A stretch of DNA of 64,000 nucleotides from Meghimatium bilineatum (Eukaryota > Mollusca > Gastropoda > Stylommatophora > Philomycidae), in the NCBI GenBank assembly GCA_034231615.1, contig CM067311.1, positions 27,122,015-27,186,014 on the forward strand. The letters run 5' to 3'. Positions 11,630 to 23,500 of the stretch are shown here, piece after piece. The notes under the pieces were generated by a model. The model saw only the letters and a list, made by a program, of their open reading frames with translations. It was not told the DNA's origin and ran no database searches. The first letter of the stretch is position 1, and every line of letters begins with the position of its first letter. A program made the position numbers and the translations under genes.

Positions 11630-11902
11630 TATTGCCAGGGCCCGAAAGGGGAACAAAGAATAGCAACACTATTTACCTTTCATGCATGTCGTACGAGGCG
11701 ACTAAGGAGGTTATGGGATGGAGCTGGCTAACTCATCCCATATAGGGCCAGTGACCCAAAGCCATGCTGAAGTCGGATGTGTTAGGCCGAAAGGCGCAGA
11801 TATCGCAGCAATGCTGTAAACCATGCCACAAGGCATTCCGTTCTCCGGACTACATCCTGCTAATCTACAAGAGTTTGAGAACGAACGCAGAAGAAGAATG
11901 TG
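11630..11902 (+). mobile_element. SINE family A, reference-like copy
   Basis: Order of conserved blocks: GGCCCGAAAGGGGAACAAAG, CATGCATGTCGTACGAGGCG then ACTAAGGAGG, a GGGATGGAGCTGGC block, GTGACCCAAAGCCATGCTGA, GGCCGAAAGGCGCAGATATC, GCTGTAAACCATGCCACAAG, CTCCGGACTACATCCTGCTA, and a GAACGCAGAAGAAGAA tail. The same order recurs many times in this window. No coding capacity; length (~270 bp), copy number and an AGA-rich tail support a SINE. I do not see a clear A/B-box head, so its promoter class is open. Confidence 0.78.
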
Positions 11903-12089
11903 ATTCTGTGTATGTGTACGTTATTACCTGCAGCATATTCTTCTTCATTCTGTAGTAAAATCCATGACTACATCTTATTTCTTCTCATTACTGTGCCATC
12001 AACCACTGCAATACACACCAGTGAATCTGCTCTTTCGTTGTCTCTGACTCCTGCGCGACTAGGACAGTATTTCAATGTAATACTTTAGA

Positions 12090-12345
12090 TAAATGAGTTG
12101 TTCAGTATCATCCTGTTTCCCCTTAGAAAAATATAAAATGTTATTTAGCACTACACATGTAAAAAAAAAAATATGTTAACACCCACCATTTCGGTAAAAC
12201 TATTGGACAAAATCAGTGTTCCCTCCTCCCCCAGGAAGTATACAAAAAAGACCTAAACAACTTTAAAGAAACCCTTCCTTTTCCTTTCAGCAAAAGCATA
12301 TATACGGCCATATCTTTAAAAAAAATCAAAATACGATTGAAATAA
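12090..12345. other. AT-rich DNA without recognised features
   Basis: Contains an A10-type run and short palindromes only. Together with 12730-13390, which is similar, this is anonymous intergenic sequence. Confidence 0.45.
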
Positions 12346-12729
12346 TTAGACGTCAGGTCCTGCCGAATATACTAAGGATGATATCAATGAACCAAAGAGT
12401 TCGTTTTTAGTGAAATTATCCTTTAATTTTTCTTGGTCTTCATGTACAAGCTCAAGTATAAATTTTAATGTTGCAAGCTTATACACATGAATAGGAGACA
12501 TCTTCTCAAAGTATTTCACAACTATGAGAGTTGGATTCTTCTTGGTATGAAGTAAAGAGAAAAACAACTCCCATGTCGGGAAACAACCCGATACTGGAAA
12601 TGCGAGGGCTGGGGTAACACAAGGCAAATGTATAATGAGAAATGGCCTGGGTAAAATCGTTACCAATATAATCAATATTTGTAAATAAAACATACTAGCA
12701 AAGAGACACAGCGACAGACGACATTTCAC
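12346..12729 (-). other. Unassigned 127-codon ORF
   Basis: Minus strand, with a normal-looking C-terminal half (KYFEKMSPIHVYKLATLKFI, LELVHEDQEKLKDNFTKNEL) of amphipathic helices. The N-terminal half looks like translated non-coding DNA. Just to its right TTTCATCAGGACGAAAC echoes TCTTCATCAGGACGAAAG at 38650, so it may be an edge of an unrecognised repeat. Confidence 0.25.
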
Positions 12730-13396
12730 TAAAAGATTTCATCAGGACGAAACACAACAAACGAAAGAAGCAACATACTAAACATAAGAAAGTACAAGAA
12801 ATATAGAAAATCACTAAATATGCATCAATATTTTAAATAAAAACACTAAACTAGTGCGCCCTAACTATTTTTTTTAAATGTTGGCACTAGATGATTTGAA
12901 AAAGCACCAAACTGGTACAAAAAGCACGAATATTAAAACTATTGTTCAAATTAAAAGTAAAGTACTTTTATGTCGTAAAAATATGAATGTCTTGAAATTA
13001 ACTCAAGATTACCATGGAACTCAAAATATATAACATATGATTTAATGAAACATCAAACAAAATTCGTTACTTTTAAATATTATATAACTATTTAAAACTA
13101 TGTATAAATGGTTCATAAAAACGATATATAAAGTTGTAATACATTTTACGACTTGAAAATGCGTCTTGGGCTCATTCATCCGGGGTTGATGGACGTCAGC
13201 CTTCTTGTAGACAACACAGGAAAATGCTAATTTTCTGATTTTGGTAATGCTGTCTGACGTCAGGTACAATGTAATAGATAATATTCAGTCATATGTATTG
13301 TTGGTGTATAATACCTATATATCTCTAATTGTATTTCTTTTAGAGTGATTTTTATCTCAATAATTATGTTTATTTCCTAACGAAAGTGATCTTTTT

Positions 13397-13612
13397 GTGC
13401 TGTGCTGTTGTTCGTGTTCGGCGTTGAACGTTTTCATTTGTTCTGACTTCCATAGTGTGCAACTCACCCAATATACAGAGACAACAATCGAGACTTGTCA
13501 GGCTTATTGGCTGATTGGTTGTACATTGTTCGGCGTACCCATCGTTCTTATTACTGTAGCATTTTGCATTTACTTTATCAAATTATTTCAATTTCTCCAT
13601 GAACAACATTAA
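13397..13612 (+). other. Unassigned 71-codon ORF with a membrane-like segment
   Basis: Encodes YTETTIETCQAYWLIGCTLF then GVPIVLITVAFCIYFIKLF, one plausible transmembrane segment. No known family, no splice evidence and no repeat context. Such ORFs also arise by chance in AT-rich DNA. Confidence 0.2.
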
Positions 13613-13947
13613 GAATTTAAGGTAACTAACAATAAACAGTAAACATGACATGTCTGATGTCATGAATCCATTATTATTCATTTAGTACATACTTTATCTA
13701 GGCATTAGGCACAAAGGAGCTCTTTGGTGTCCAAAAAAAAAGTTTATCATTCAGATAGTCCCAGTAAATTTTTCTTAGGCAATAAAAATAAATAACAACA
13801 GTGATCATAAATTATTCATCACTATGAATCATAGTGATGTAATAAGTTTAGTTTTGTATGTGAGCTGCTTGTAGAGGGGAATACTATTCTGAATACTATC
13901 GTGGGTCAACTAGTACTAAGTAAGTAGTAGAAATATTTGTAAAATTG

Positions 13948-14241
13948 CAGTTTAAGCCATCACTGCGCTATAAATAACACACTGTTTACATTTTTAACTA
14001 GCCGACGTCACAGATCTCCGCATAACGCCAATCAAATCGATGGTTGCTATGAAGTCACATCTGACATAAAAAAGAATTTTCAAGAATCACAACTGCTGCA
14101 CATGCTAATATGCTATTTCCAAATACTACTAATAACCCTAATTCTAACCCTACTCTAGGTACTTAACCTTGCCAAATCATACTAAAAAGGTTAGGTAATA
14201 CCTCGAAATTAGAACAAAGGTCACAGTGATGGCTTAAACTG
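13948..14241. mobile_element. MITE with 19-bp terminal inverted repeats
   Basis: Left end CAGTTTAAGCCATCACTGCG and right end CACAGTGATGGCTTAAACTG are inverted repeats; AAAATT at 13941-13946 and 14242-14247 looks like the target duplication. 294 bp, no coding capacity. CAG-type ends and a short duplication suggest a hAT-like origin. Confidence 0.8.
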
Positions 14242-14317
14242 AAAATTCATAGAGATATTTATTAGCCTGCACTTCTTGATTGTATCCATACTATTCAAGA
14301 ACTGCACATAATAGCTT

Positions 14318-14395
14318 TGAACAGACAGAATTGGAGAGATCTGACCTATGCGCTAACTTCAACGCAAAAGGAAAATGAATGAATGAAACTTCTTG
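14318..14395 (+). repeat. Single arm of the foldback element
   Basis: ACAGACAGAATTGGAGAGAT through GCGCTAACTTCAACGCAAAA to GAATGAATGAAA matches the right arm of the palindrome at 52828. It lies between the two MITE copies at 13948 and 14472. Confidence 0.75.
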
Positions 14396-14471
14396 ATTAT
14401 AAATTTACTCTGTTGAATTGTCATGCTATTGTGTTTCCTAGGCCTACAACATTATACTGCTAAATTTTCTT

Positions 14472-14735
14472 TTAGGTCTTCGCTGCGCCATAAATAGCAA
14501 ACTGTTTAACTTTTTAACTAGCTGACATCACAGATTTCCATGGAATACCAATCTAAATCTAATTGATGTCACATCTCCTGATGCAGACAAGAATTTTTAG
14601 AAAACTTAGCATATGTAAGTTAAATATCACAATTGCTGCACATGCTAATGTTACCCTAATTCTAACCTTAATCTTAATTCAGTCACATGTTGCGCATGCC
14701 CAATCACACTGCAAAGGTTAGGTAATACCTATCAG
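14472..14735. mobile_element. Second, diverged copy of the 13948 MITE
   Basis: Shares GCGCCATAAATAGCAAACTG, the TAACTAGC.GACATCACAGAT block, CTGCACATGCTAAT and AAGGTTAGGTAATACCT with the copy at 13948, in the same orientation. Its outer inverted repeats are eroded. Confidence 0.72.
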
Positions 14736-14744
14736 CAGAATGTG

Positions 14745-14895
14745 GTTTCCCAAGAGCTAGTTGGGTCAATCTTGCAGTGCTTAAGAGATGTCTTCAAGTA
14801 GTCCTTGAAACATTTCTTCTGGCATCTGCTTGGTCACTTACCTGCACACAGTTCACCGTAGAATAGTCTCTTTGGGAGACATCTGGCTAGCTCAA
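14745..14895 (-). mobile_element. LINE C-terminal remnant
   Basis: Minus-strand sequence reads as QMSPKETILRRTVCR, then KQMPEEMFQGLLEDIS and LQD.PN.LLG, a worn version of the common LINE end (LPKxILYGEL...QKKRFKDTLK...IDPNSWE). Confidence 0.6.
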
Positions 14896-15194
14896 CAAAG
14901 TTGAGACCCGGCCAACACGATGTAGATGCTTACCATGTTAATTTATTTGGAGAATCTCATTATATGGGATGTGATCATGCTATCGTACGCCAAGAATTTC
15001 CTCAGGCACAGCAGGTGAAAAGAGTTACACTGCCTTGCATGCATAGAACATACATCCAGGTCTTTCTCATTATAATAAACTGCAGTAGAACTAGTACACA
15101 ATCTGTGCCTCTCGCTAATCAAGAAAGGAAAAACACACAGAGAAAACTATGCATCTACATAGTGTTACATTATACATTACCTATGCGGTAAATA

Positions 15195-15705
15195 GGACTT
15201 TGCCATCTAATTCAGGGTGCAAAAAATATAGCCACTTTTCTTTCCAGGCATAACTTGGAGGCAACTAAGAAAAATTGGGGTATAGGCTGATAACTTGTCC
15301 ACCTGTAAATACTGTTCCAATGGATCATGAAAAGATGCAGGCTGGTGGACATTGCCCATTTGTTCTTTTGTGGCAGACTCCTGGGAATGCTAAGTGTGCC
15401 ATCACTGTAGATTAATCAACAGATCTGATGGAAGAATGATGAACTAGTTTGGCCTAGATGTATATCCTCCACTCCTGGCAGGATCTAATGTTCCTGGGAT
15501 ACTGCTGCACTTGAATGCCTCCCTTTGGGGACTAAACATGCATCTCCTCCCCCCTCAATACAACGTTGTCTTAGAGAAAACATACCTTACAAGTTAGGGT
15601 TTCACTTCAGTTACTCAACTTAGTTACTAGCCTGTGCATTTGTCAGAGAGGCTATGAGCTGTCAAGAATTACCTGCTCACAGCTAAAAGGATTACTTTAT
15701 CATCA
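15195..15705 (+). mobile_element. Interspersed repeat R490, second copy
   Basis: Matches 26222-26725 from CATCTAATTCAGGGTGCAAA through TAATCAACAGATCTGATGGA and GGGATACTGCTGCACTTGAA to GCTCACAGCTAAAAGGATTA. Confidence 0.68.
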
Positions 15706-16620
15706 TCATCTTCTAGTACACCTGTTTTTTATGTTGTTTTAAATGGAATGGGGTGGCCAACTTTATTCTCATTTGACCGTAGTTGCCTTGTACAGCATAC
15801 ATGGTAGGTTGCAACATTATTTTCTTAAATATGCAGAGCTGATAAGTCATATAAATTTATCTGCAATGTTTTGTAACTGTTTTTGTCATGTATGATGGTG
15901 GGTGCACTGGCTTTCTAGTTGGGTAGACTGTTTGAATTCTTTTAGGAAGAAATTTTCTTAAATATCTTTTAGCTGATCTATTTGGTGGAGGGATTATAAG
16001 GCTGTCAAATAGTCCTAATAGTTATGTATTGTGTTGAGGTTTCAAAACCTAGTGTAGCTCAAGCCACTTCACATAGTTATGGCAATGTTTTTGATCCAAT
16101 TAAAGCTTCTCTTTTCCATTTCACTGAGGCCTAATGGGGAATACTGTATTGGTCTGTATTTCTCATTGGTCAACGCCGTAAATATGTGACGATATGGTGA
16201 CAACATACCTATGTGACGATGTGTTGCTAGAAATTTAATATGTGAAAGAGAATATCCTGTACAGAAAATCCTTCAACTATTATTTAATTAATTAAATAAC
16301 TTAAGGTTTGATCCGGCCTCAGGAAATGGCTTCCAGAACCTTTAGTCCTGACTGCATTACCCCTAGCATGCTGATGATCATTAATATGGGTCTAACACTT
16401 TGTACACCATGTAATCGTTGTGTGACCAAGGATGATTGGCATACAACAGTAGAGACATGAAAATGGTGGGTCAGAGCTGGAGTGAGCTTCTAGGAGTGGC
16501 AGTTGACCAAGCACTTTGGAGACAATTTGTTGTTACTCTTCAGGATGCCATAATGCTTCATGATTAGTCTGCCTTGATGGAGTTTGAAATAGGAGATAAG
16601 AAGACTTTTCCCATATTCCT
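15705..16620. other. Intergenic DNA, nothing recognised
   Basis: No ORF of note and no match to the repeat families seen elsewhere in the window. A short AATTAATTAAATAACTTAAG palindrome-rich patch lies at about 16284-16304. Confidence 0.45.
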
Positions 16621-16621
16621 C

Positions 16622-16900
16622 TGATGTGAAAGGGGAAATCTGTGGCTGTTCTCAAAACTTGCAAATTAACATGATGTAGTCAGTAGAATAAAACACATTG
16701 TGTCATGGTTTACATCTTGGCTGCACTATCTGCGTCTTTCAGCCCAACACATCTGACTTCAGCATAGCTTCTGGGTCACTTTGACCGTCTTTTGGGATGG
16801 AACAACCAACTTAACCCCCCTAAAACCGTAACCACTTACTATGTGCATTGCAAGCAACAGTGTCACTATTCTTTGGTCCCCTTTTGAATCCTGGTGACAC
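16622..16900 (-). mobile_element. SINE family A copy
   Basis: Reverse copy: AACATGATGTAGTCAGTAGA, GTTTACATCTTGGCTGCACT, CTGGGTCACTTTGACCGTCT, then a decayed CGACTAA block and GGTCCCCTTTTGAATCC. Confidence 0.7.
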
Positions 16901-17425
16901 AGACAGAAAAGGGAACTTACTAACAACCTTCTATGTTTGTTTTCATGATCTTGTTAAAGAGACATTGACTTCTTGTACATCTACTCTCTCTTTAAATCAT
17001 GTTTTTTAAGAAATTGTTTTCATGTTTTCCAGTCATCAGTACACCATTTTATTCACTATTGCATGCAGCAATGTCTTTCCTGCTGATTAAGTCTGAGAAA
17101 TTGGTCTCTAGGTACTTTGTTCTTTTGCTGGTTTGTCTTTTTTCTGAACTCATCCCACCCATAAAAACGATATATCGTTGCAGAGAGAGACCCCCCACCC
17201 CCCCAATTCCGGACGTATCCGTGATTATTCGTTTTTGAAGATATGCCATATAAATTTGTTTTGTTTCAATCGTAAATGACAAGTATTAACTTATTTAACT
17301 GTTTAACATTTAGAAATCTGGTTAACAAAAGGAAACCATCGTGGTAATGTGGGATTACATGTGACATGTTTATTTTAAATGAAAATTTGAACAAAGTAGG
17401 TTGAGCTTTTCTGAAATTAGTAAAA

Positions 17426-17713
17426 ATGCTTCATCTTTCACTAGTAAGAGAGCTCAAAGATTTAGCAAACATCGGTCTTTATTGTTCTTTGAGTTTTATA
17501 TTGGAGATATTATTTCAAGTGATGTGTCGGAAAACAAGTGTTTTTTATTTTGACAGGGGAGGTTACCGATTTGTTGAAAATTGGAAAATAAATAGGCCTC
17601 GACCTAATATTATTTTTAGGGAAAATTCTAAAACTGTTCCCACTGATATTGTTCCTGAAGAATCAGATAGGCCTAGTAACAGCAATGGTACTCTTACAAT
17701 ATGTTATATATAA
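17426..17713 (+). other. Unassigned 95-codon ORF
   Basis: Starts at ATG 17426 and includes KTSVFYFDRGGYRFVENWKI and RPRPNIIFRENSKTVPTDIV. The GGYRFVENW segment faintly recalls FLYWCH-type zinc modules found in host and transposon proteins, but the following Trp/Cys/His are absent. A preceding AT-rich stretch and no neighbouring repeats make this a candidate lone exon. It may equally be chance. Confidence 0.25.
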
Positions 17714-18003
17714 AATAGAGTTAGACCTAATGATAATAATAATATTGAGTGGAATAAAGTTTAACTTTGGAAATCCAGTACTTTGGAATGTTTCATAAAG
17801 TTTCACAATATTTTGTTGATTTCTGAAATTTGACATGAAACATAAAATAATAGGCAGTTGATAGATTTACTTCAAATAAACTAATTATGATCAGTAAATG
17901 GACAGTCAAAGCATCTACTTTAGTAACATTTGATATCAACATTTCAAGACAAGTAAAATTGAGTGTGAGTAGAACAAAATACACATAAAAAATAATTTAT
18001 CTT

Positions 18004-18430
18004 CATGGTTGGTTGGTTGCTGATCCAGTGGTCCATTGGCTCATGCCCTTTCAATGCCATTGTGTGATATATGCATGTGTTTGTGAGCTGTTGTTTTGTT
18101 CCACATAATGTGTTCCATTTATCTGGCCCTGGGGGGTAAATCTGATGTCATCCAGCGCTGGGCATTCAAAAAGGTGGTGGTCAACAGTTTCATAGGGATG
18201 AGTGCACAGCCGGCAATCTGTAGTATGTTGTGTTTGTATTCTATTCAGGTGATTGTTAAGCTGTGCATGTTGTGTGATAGATACAAAGATTGTGGACTGT
18301 CTTCTTATGTGAGTGCTTCTGGTACGAATGAGCAGATCTCTTTTTAAATTGATTTCTATTGTCTTCATTTTGTCTTTGAATCTGTGCATAGTATTTTCAA
18401 TGTTCTTTTTTAAAACCACATCTCTCAATC
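18004..18430 (-). mobile_element. Second-family LINE 3' fragment
   Basis: The same 3' terminus as 8583-9560. The frame at 18051-18428 encodes QHAQLNNHLNRIQTQHTTDC and RLCTHPYETVDHHLFECPAL, preserving the C-x2-C-x4-H-x4-C-type cluster that the 8.6-kb copy has partly lost. Confidence 0.8.
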
Positions 18431-18590
18431 AATCAAGTGCCATGCCGAGTGGCATAGGCGATCATGCTTCTCCATAACTCTATATCTTTTGTGTTGTTAA
18501 TAAGTTAATCAGCGAATCCTGGCTAGCTAATCAATTAGACTTCCTTTTCTGCCATTGTGTTAGTTTGAGAGAAAAATAGGAGCCATCTGT

Positions 18591-19499
18591 TTAACCTTTA
18601 GGACCCTGAATTAAAATTAAGAAATATCCCCTGGGGGTTCTTTTTTGAAAAATTTGCGTATTGATGGTGGGTGTTTTGAAAATGCGATAACTTTTTTGTT
18701 TTAAAAGATATCACTATAATTTTTGCATATTTAAATAAAGGAGTGAATAGTGAATATAATCGTGTTTTTGTTGTTGTATGTGTGATATGAAAGTTGTGAA
18801 GTTGAAAATTTGGGCGAAAAATGCAAAACGCCATTTTCAAAATCGCAAAGATATCTTCTTGACAACCCTAAAACATGAGCAATGTGTGGCAACATTGATA
18901 AAATCCTCATAAATACCTATACTTATTGTATATATATATTGTTTTATATCCAAACTAATATAATATGAACTAAAGAAACTAACAAAACGTGAAGAAATCG
19001 CATATAATGTTCGTCCGGTAAACACTAGGTCTAGGCCGACACACGACGTAATTATTGTCCATACACATGTGGCACCCCTGATACACATTATTTTTGTGTT
19101 TTTGAATGAATACACACACATTCTTATCAAATAACAACATATTAAACACAAAAAACAACAATTAGAACATGTAGTCACGATCATTTACCCATGCCACGCG
19201 GTACTCAATTTGATAGTAAAATACGGCAGCTAAAATGGCCAAGTCGTCCCGAAAAGCGTTGATAACATCAGCCGGCTTTCTCCTTCTATACAATGCTAAT
19301 GTCTAAAAGAATTTGACCTTTACACTGTGACATATTCCTAGCTTCGTTTGGCGGGTTTTATGCGTCATTTGTTCATTACTTCGTGGAAGTTCCGTACTCA
19401 GGAATCGGGCGATATTGTATGGTGCTTGCACCCGCCTACAGGCACAAGGGGCCGTGTACTCCAGGTGCGTGAACTCGCCTACATGGTCGTGAAGGTTAA
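18591..19499. mobile_element. piggyBac-like non-autonomous element 1 (TTAA ends)
   Basis: Flanked by TTAA at 18591-18594 and 19496-19499, the piggyBac target signature. The left end reads CCTTTAGGACCCTGAATT and the right end, inverted, CCTTCACGACCATGTAGG (imperfect terminal repeats). It is the reverse complement of the element at 42667 along nearly its full length. No transposase frame. Confidence 0.82.
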
Positions 19500-19519
19500 A
19501 TTGACAATTCTGCATAAAT

Positions 19520-20235
19520 CCGCGTGAATTGTGTTTTATAGACTGGTTTTATCAGGTTTTCAGTAAATTCATTATGGGTTGTGATTCTGATGATGAATTA
19601 TTGAGAATTACATTTTTTCAGTCAATAATATACAGTAGTAATATGATGGTTTTGTTATGAAATGACACCAGACAAGAAAGAATATTTTGACTTGACTACA
19701 GACACTAGATTATGACTAGAGAACAATGAATCGTACAAGGTAAGTAACATCTACATATTCTATTTGTATTCACAGTACTATTAGCAGGTATGTTAGTTTG
19801 GTTATGAAACTACATAAATACAATAGATTTACGTGCGTAGATAATGTTTTCAGGGTTGCCACATCGGAAAATAAAGGTAGTAATTTTAAAATAATTTTAT
19901 TTTTACATTTTACCCCTTTTGACATCTTTACAACCTTACTAAACTTCTTGTATCATACATGCACAAACAAAACTTCACCATTATTTGCAGTATTCAATTT
20001 ATTTTTACATGTACAAAAATTATTTTAAAATCTCAAAGAACAAAAAAGTTATTTTATTTTCCAAACACCCATGTTTGGTTGTTTTAGTGAAATAACATCT
20101 TTAACACTTTCTCACACCTATTGTATCAGACTTACAGAAGAAAAACAAATTACACACAAATTTGTGGTATACAATGTTTAAAATTTATAAAAACAAAAAA
20201 CGTTATTGCATTTTCCGAACACCGATAAAAGTAAC
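19520..20235 (+). mobile_element. piggyBac-like remnant upstream of exon 1
   Basis: ATGGGTTGTGATTCTGATGA at 19573 would encode an acidic MGCDSDDELL start, and 19840-20080 matches the 3' region of element 4 (CAGGGTTGCCACATCGGAAA; GCAGTATTCAATTTATTTT). A second diverged copy of that 3' segment follows at 20090-20225. Clear ends not found. Confidence 0.6.
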
Positions 20236-20419
20236 TGAGAACATGGAGGAATGACAGATTTTTATGTTGATGTTTTCAGAGTAGCACCCCTACTACCCTG
20301 ACTAGCTACTGAGTTTGAAGATTATGTGGATACTTTTCATATTTTTCCATAATCATCACTTTTTAACCTTTTGAAACATTATTTATATATTTGTTAGGTA
20401 AGGTCAGTTGTAAAAAGAG

Positions 20420-20521
20420 ATGTCAGCAGACCAAGACTGGAGTGAGGCAATAAAAGCCAGCATTGAAAATGCAGAGGTTTTTGTCCCTTGTGCATCCAAT
20501 AAGAATCAACGAGATATACAG
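20420..20521 (+). CDS. SENP6/7: SENP6/7-like exon 1 (start codon)
   Basis: Codes 34 residues from ATG at 20420 (MSADQDWSEAIKASIENAEV...) and ends in phase 0 at CAG|GTTATT. An in-frame TAA at 20411-20413, three codons upstream, supports this ATG as the first in frame. A TTAG at about 20393-20396, after an AT-rich stretch, could be the acceptor joining an upstream 5'UTR exon, so the transcription start may lie further left. The peptide is short and amphipathic, and I recognise no domain. Confidence 0.62.
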
Positions 20522-23500
20522 GTTATTTTTTCTTCTTTTGTTTTAAAACTTGTAACGTATTTATGCTAAAAAGACAAATCAAGAAGTGTTTCGATCAATA
20601 CATGTCAAAGAGGGCTGGTACCTAACAGCATCATAACAAGAAAGCTGATTTTTTGGGTCATATCTTCTCGTTCGCAGTTTGACATGTCTACACAGCAAGT
20701 CCTGTTTTCTTAATAAATACTGCTGTATTTGAAAGCTCCTCAGTGCTCCCATACATCTTTCTGTGGATATCTATCTCTGTGGGCCAGTGTTCCTTCCCGT
20801 AACTGGTTTAGTGTCTTGCAGGATATGTTCAGCGGTCTGTGCTGCCTGCCCACAAGGGCACAGTGTTGATGGGACCAATCTTAGTCTATTTAAGTGGCTG
20901 TTTAATCTGTTCTGTCCTGTTCTGAGGCAGAAGATAATAACCTGCTCTGCTCTGTTTAGATAGTTGTAATTGTTATATAAAAAGACATATAACAGTAAGG
21001 AAAGATTAACAACTAAAGGCAGAGCTAATTGCTACAGGGAAAGAGAGCGCCAAGACGATGATTGTGCAGTGATATATCAGATTGTTTAAACATGTTTCTA
21101 GCTATGACAGGTCAATACGCCCAGAATTGCTGAATGTTCAGAGAATCCATAAAGAAATCCTACGTTCATTATCACATGATGATAATGATTTAGAAGATAC
21201 TAGCTTGTTTGACAAAATATGGCAGATAGTCAACAGTGTTGCTGATACACAGTATAGCAGATACAATGTTGTGGAGTTTAGTGGTCACCTACACTACCAG
21301 GGTGATCGGTGAAAATTCCAGGGAAGGTGATATACAGATGGGTCGGTTTTGAGACACATCAGGAGTGCCTGGGCTCAAACGACAAGCATTTTGGCAGTAA
21401 CTAAAGCTTTGCAATGGTTGTGCTCGCAGACTATCTGCGAGCATGCCTGCATACTCAATAACTCGATGAGCATGATTGTGAAAGTTCAGGAGGGGTACAT
21501 TCGGGAACAGTGACTGGATGCAGTGAAGAATTCCTGTATGCGTAAATTGACTTTCATTTTTGTGCCGGGACATGCGGGAGTCCGGGTTAATGAGAGAGCA
21601 GATAGGTTTGCTACACACGCTGCTACTATGGCTGTTGGTGGAGCGATGGATCGAGCAGAAATTTTGAAGCCCTGCGGGAAAAAGCACAAACAAATAACTA
21701 TGTGACAGTGACTCTTGTTCCATGACTAGAATAAAGGAATTTGGTTTGAAATGGGGTGCCGCTAGAAAGGAGTGGTTTCATGGGCAAGAAAGAATGATGG
21801 TCAATCAACTGTGTACTGGGACCGTCAGTCAACGTGTAATGGCGGCTACACTCAAGGAGAGATTTGAGCACCTATGGACTTGTCCGGAGTGCAGTGACAA
21901 TGATCCAACGATTAACTAATTACCAGGCACAACACAGGATGACTTGCAGCAATATTTGAGTACAATAATATAATGTATTAAGATTAAAATTACTGAGCAA
22001 ATTTTAGCAAATAAAACATTTTATAAACATTGGTACTGTATATTCTGTAGCATTAATACAGTAATGGTGTGCCTATCACTGTTTTATAAATTACTTGGAA
22101 GATAAGGTGAATTACTTATGCTTAGTGTACATACCCAAAAACAATATCGTTACTCTTAGAGTACATATCCAAAAACAGTATCATTACTCTCAGTATAGAT
22201 ATCCAAAAACCACATAGTTACTCTTAGTGCACATATCCAAACAACACATAGTTACACTTAGTGTACATACCCAAAAAAATATTGTACTCTTAGTGTACAT
22301 ACCCAAAAAAATATTGTACTCTTAGTGTAGATACTGAAAAACAGTATCATTACTCTATTGTCTTTCCCCAGGTGGTTTGTTATCCACTCTTGCAGTTAAG
22401 CATAGGGGTGATTGAAGCTCGAGCTTGCATTTTAGAGCCAGATGTGTGACCTTGGCTGTGTTATGAATGTGTTTGTTCAGGATATCCCTGACGTTTTCTA
22501 TTCATCTTATCTTTACATCATTACTCTTAGTGTAGATACCCAAAAACCACATTTAATTTTAGTGTAGCTATCCAAAATAAATAAACCATATCAATATGGT
22601 AAACTCTTCAAATTGAGATTTATCCTGGTTTGTCTTGTTTAAATGACTCAATGTAAAAACATTACTGCAAATCTGTCTATTATGTGGCTTGCTATAAACT
22701 AATAATTAAAAAATAGATTTTAAGAACCCTGCAAAGATATTTGGGACCAAAGAACTCTAAGACAATGCTAGAGTTCTTCCATAAGATTTGTCTGATGGTG
22801 TAAACATCAGTAACAAACAAAAGAAAATATTTTGAGACATGATTGCTTTATTGGTTTAATTAATGATTGACATGGTCATTTATGAATCATTCAGTTGCAT
22901 AGTTGCAATTTCTTGTAAGATGTATTTACTTAATTTCTTTCAGGCTGACTTTTTACCAACGTCTTCTCAAAGTCCAGGAAATTCTCCTCAGAGCTCACCT
23001 GACAGTCATCAGACACACCTTCCACATGCACATTTTCATGCACGTTTATGCTCAAATTCACAAGATCAGCGTATTTCCCAATCATGTGCAACCATACCAA
23101 ACACATCTCAGAGGAGTGAGCAGACAGCAAATGGTGAAAAAAATAATACTTTCCTCTCAGAATCTCCGCAAAATTACTGCCCAAAAACCCAGCAGATACC
23201 CCAGAAACTAGGATCTCCAAAACGAAATGAATCAAATGATAGCAGTCATTTTCAGAATTCAAAGACACATCCCCACCCTCAGGAATCTCCTCCACGAAAT
23301 CTTTCACAAAGTCAAGAGGGAACATTGAATGGTAATCAAGCAGATAGAAACGTTACCACTATGATACCTTCTTTTTCCACTAGACAACCACAAAACCAAT
23401 CTACCGATCATCATCAAGAACATCTATCCTCTTCACATCAACAGAGACCAGCATTAAATATTTCAGGTGCTCCTCAGCATCATCATGCCACAAGAATGGG

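Noticed and set aside
19496-20366. A further TTAA-bounded piggyBac-like element between 19496 and 20366
   Set aside because: The right-hand TTAACCTTTTG is in the wrong orientation for a terminal inverted repeat, so no boundary can be supported.
22930-23325. 131-codon minus-strand ORF inside exon 2
   Set aside because: Antisense shadow of a long, biased (Q/S/P) coding exon; the + strand frame is phase-linked to the gene.
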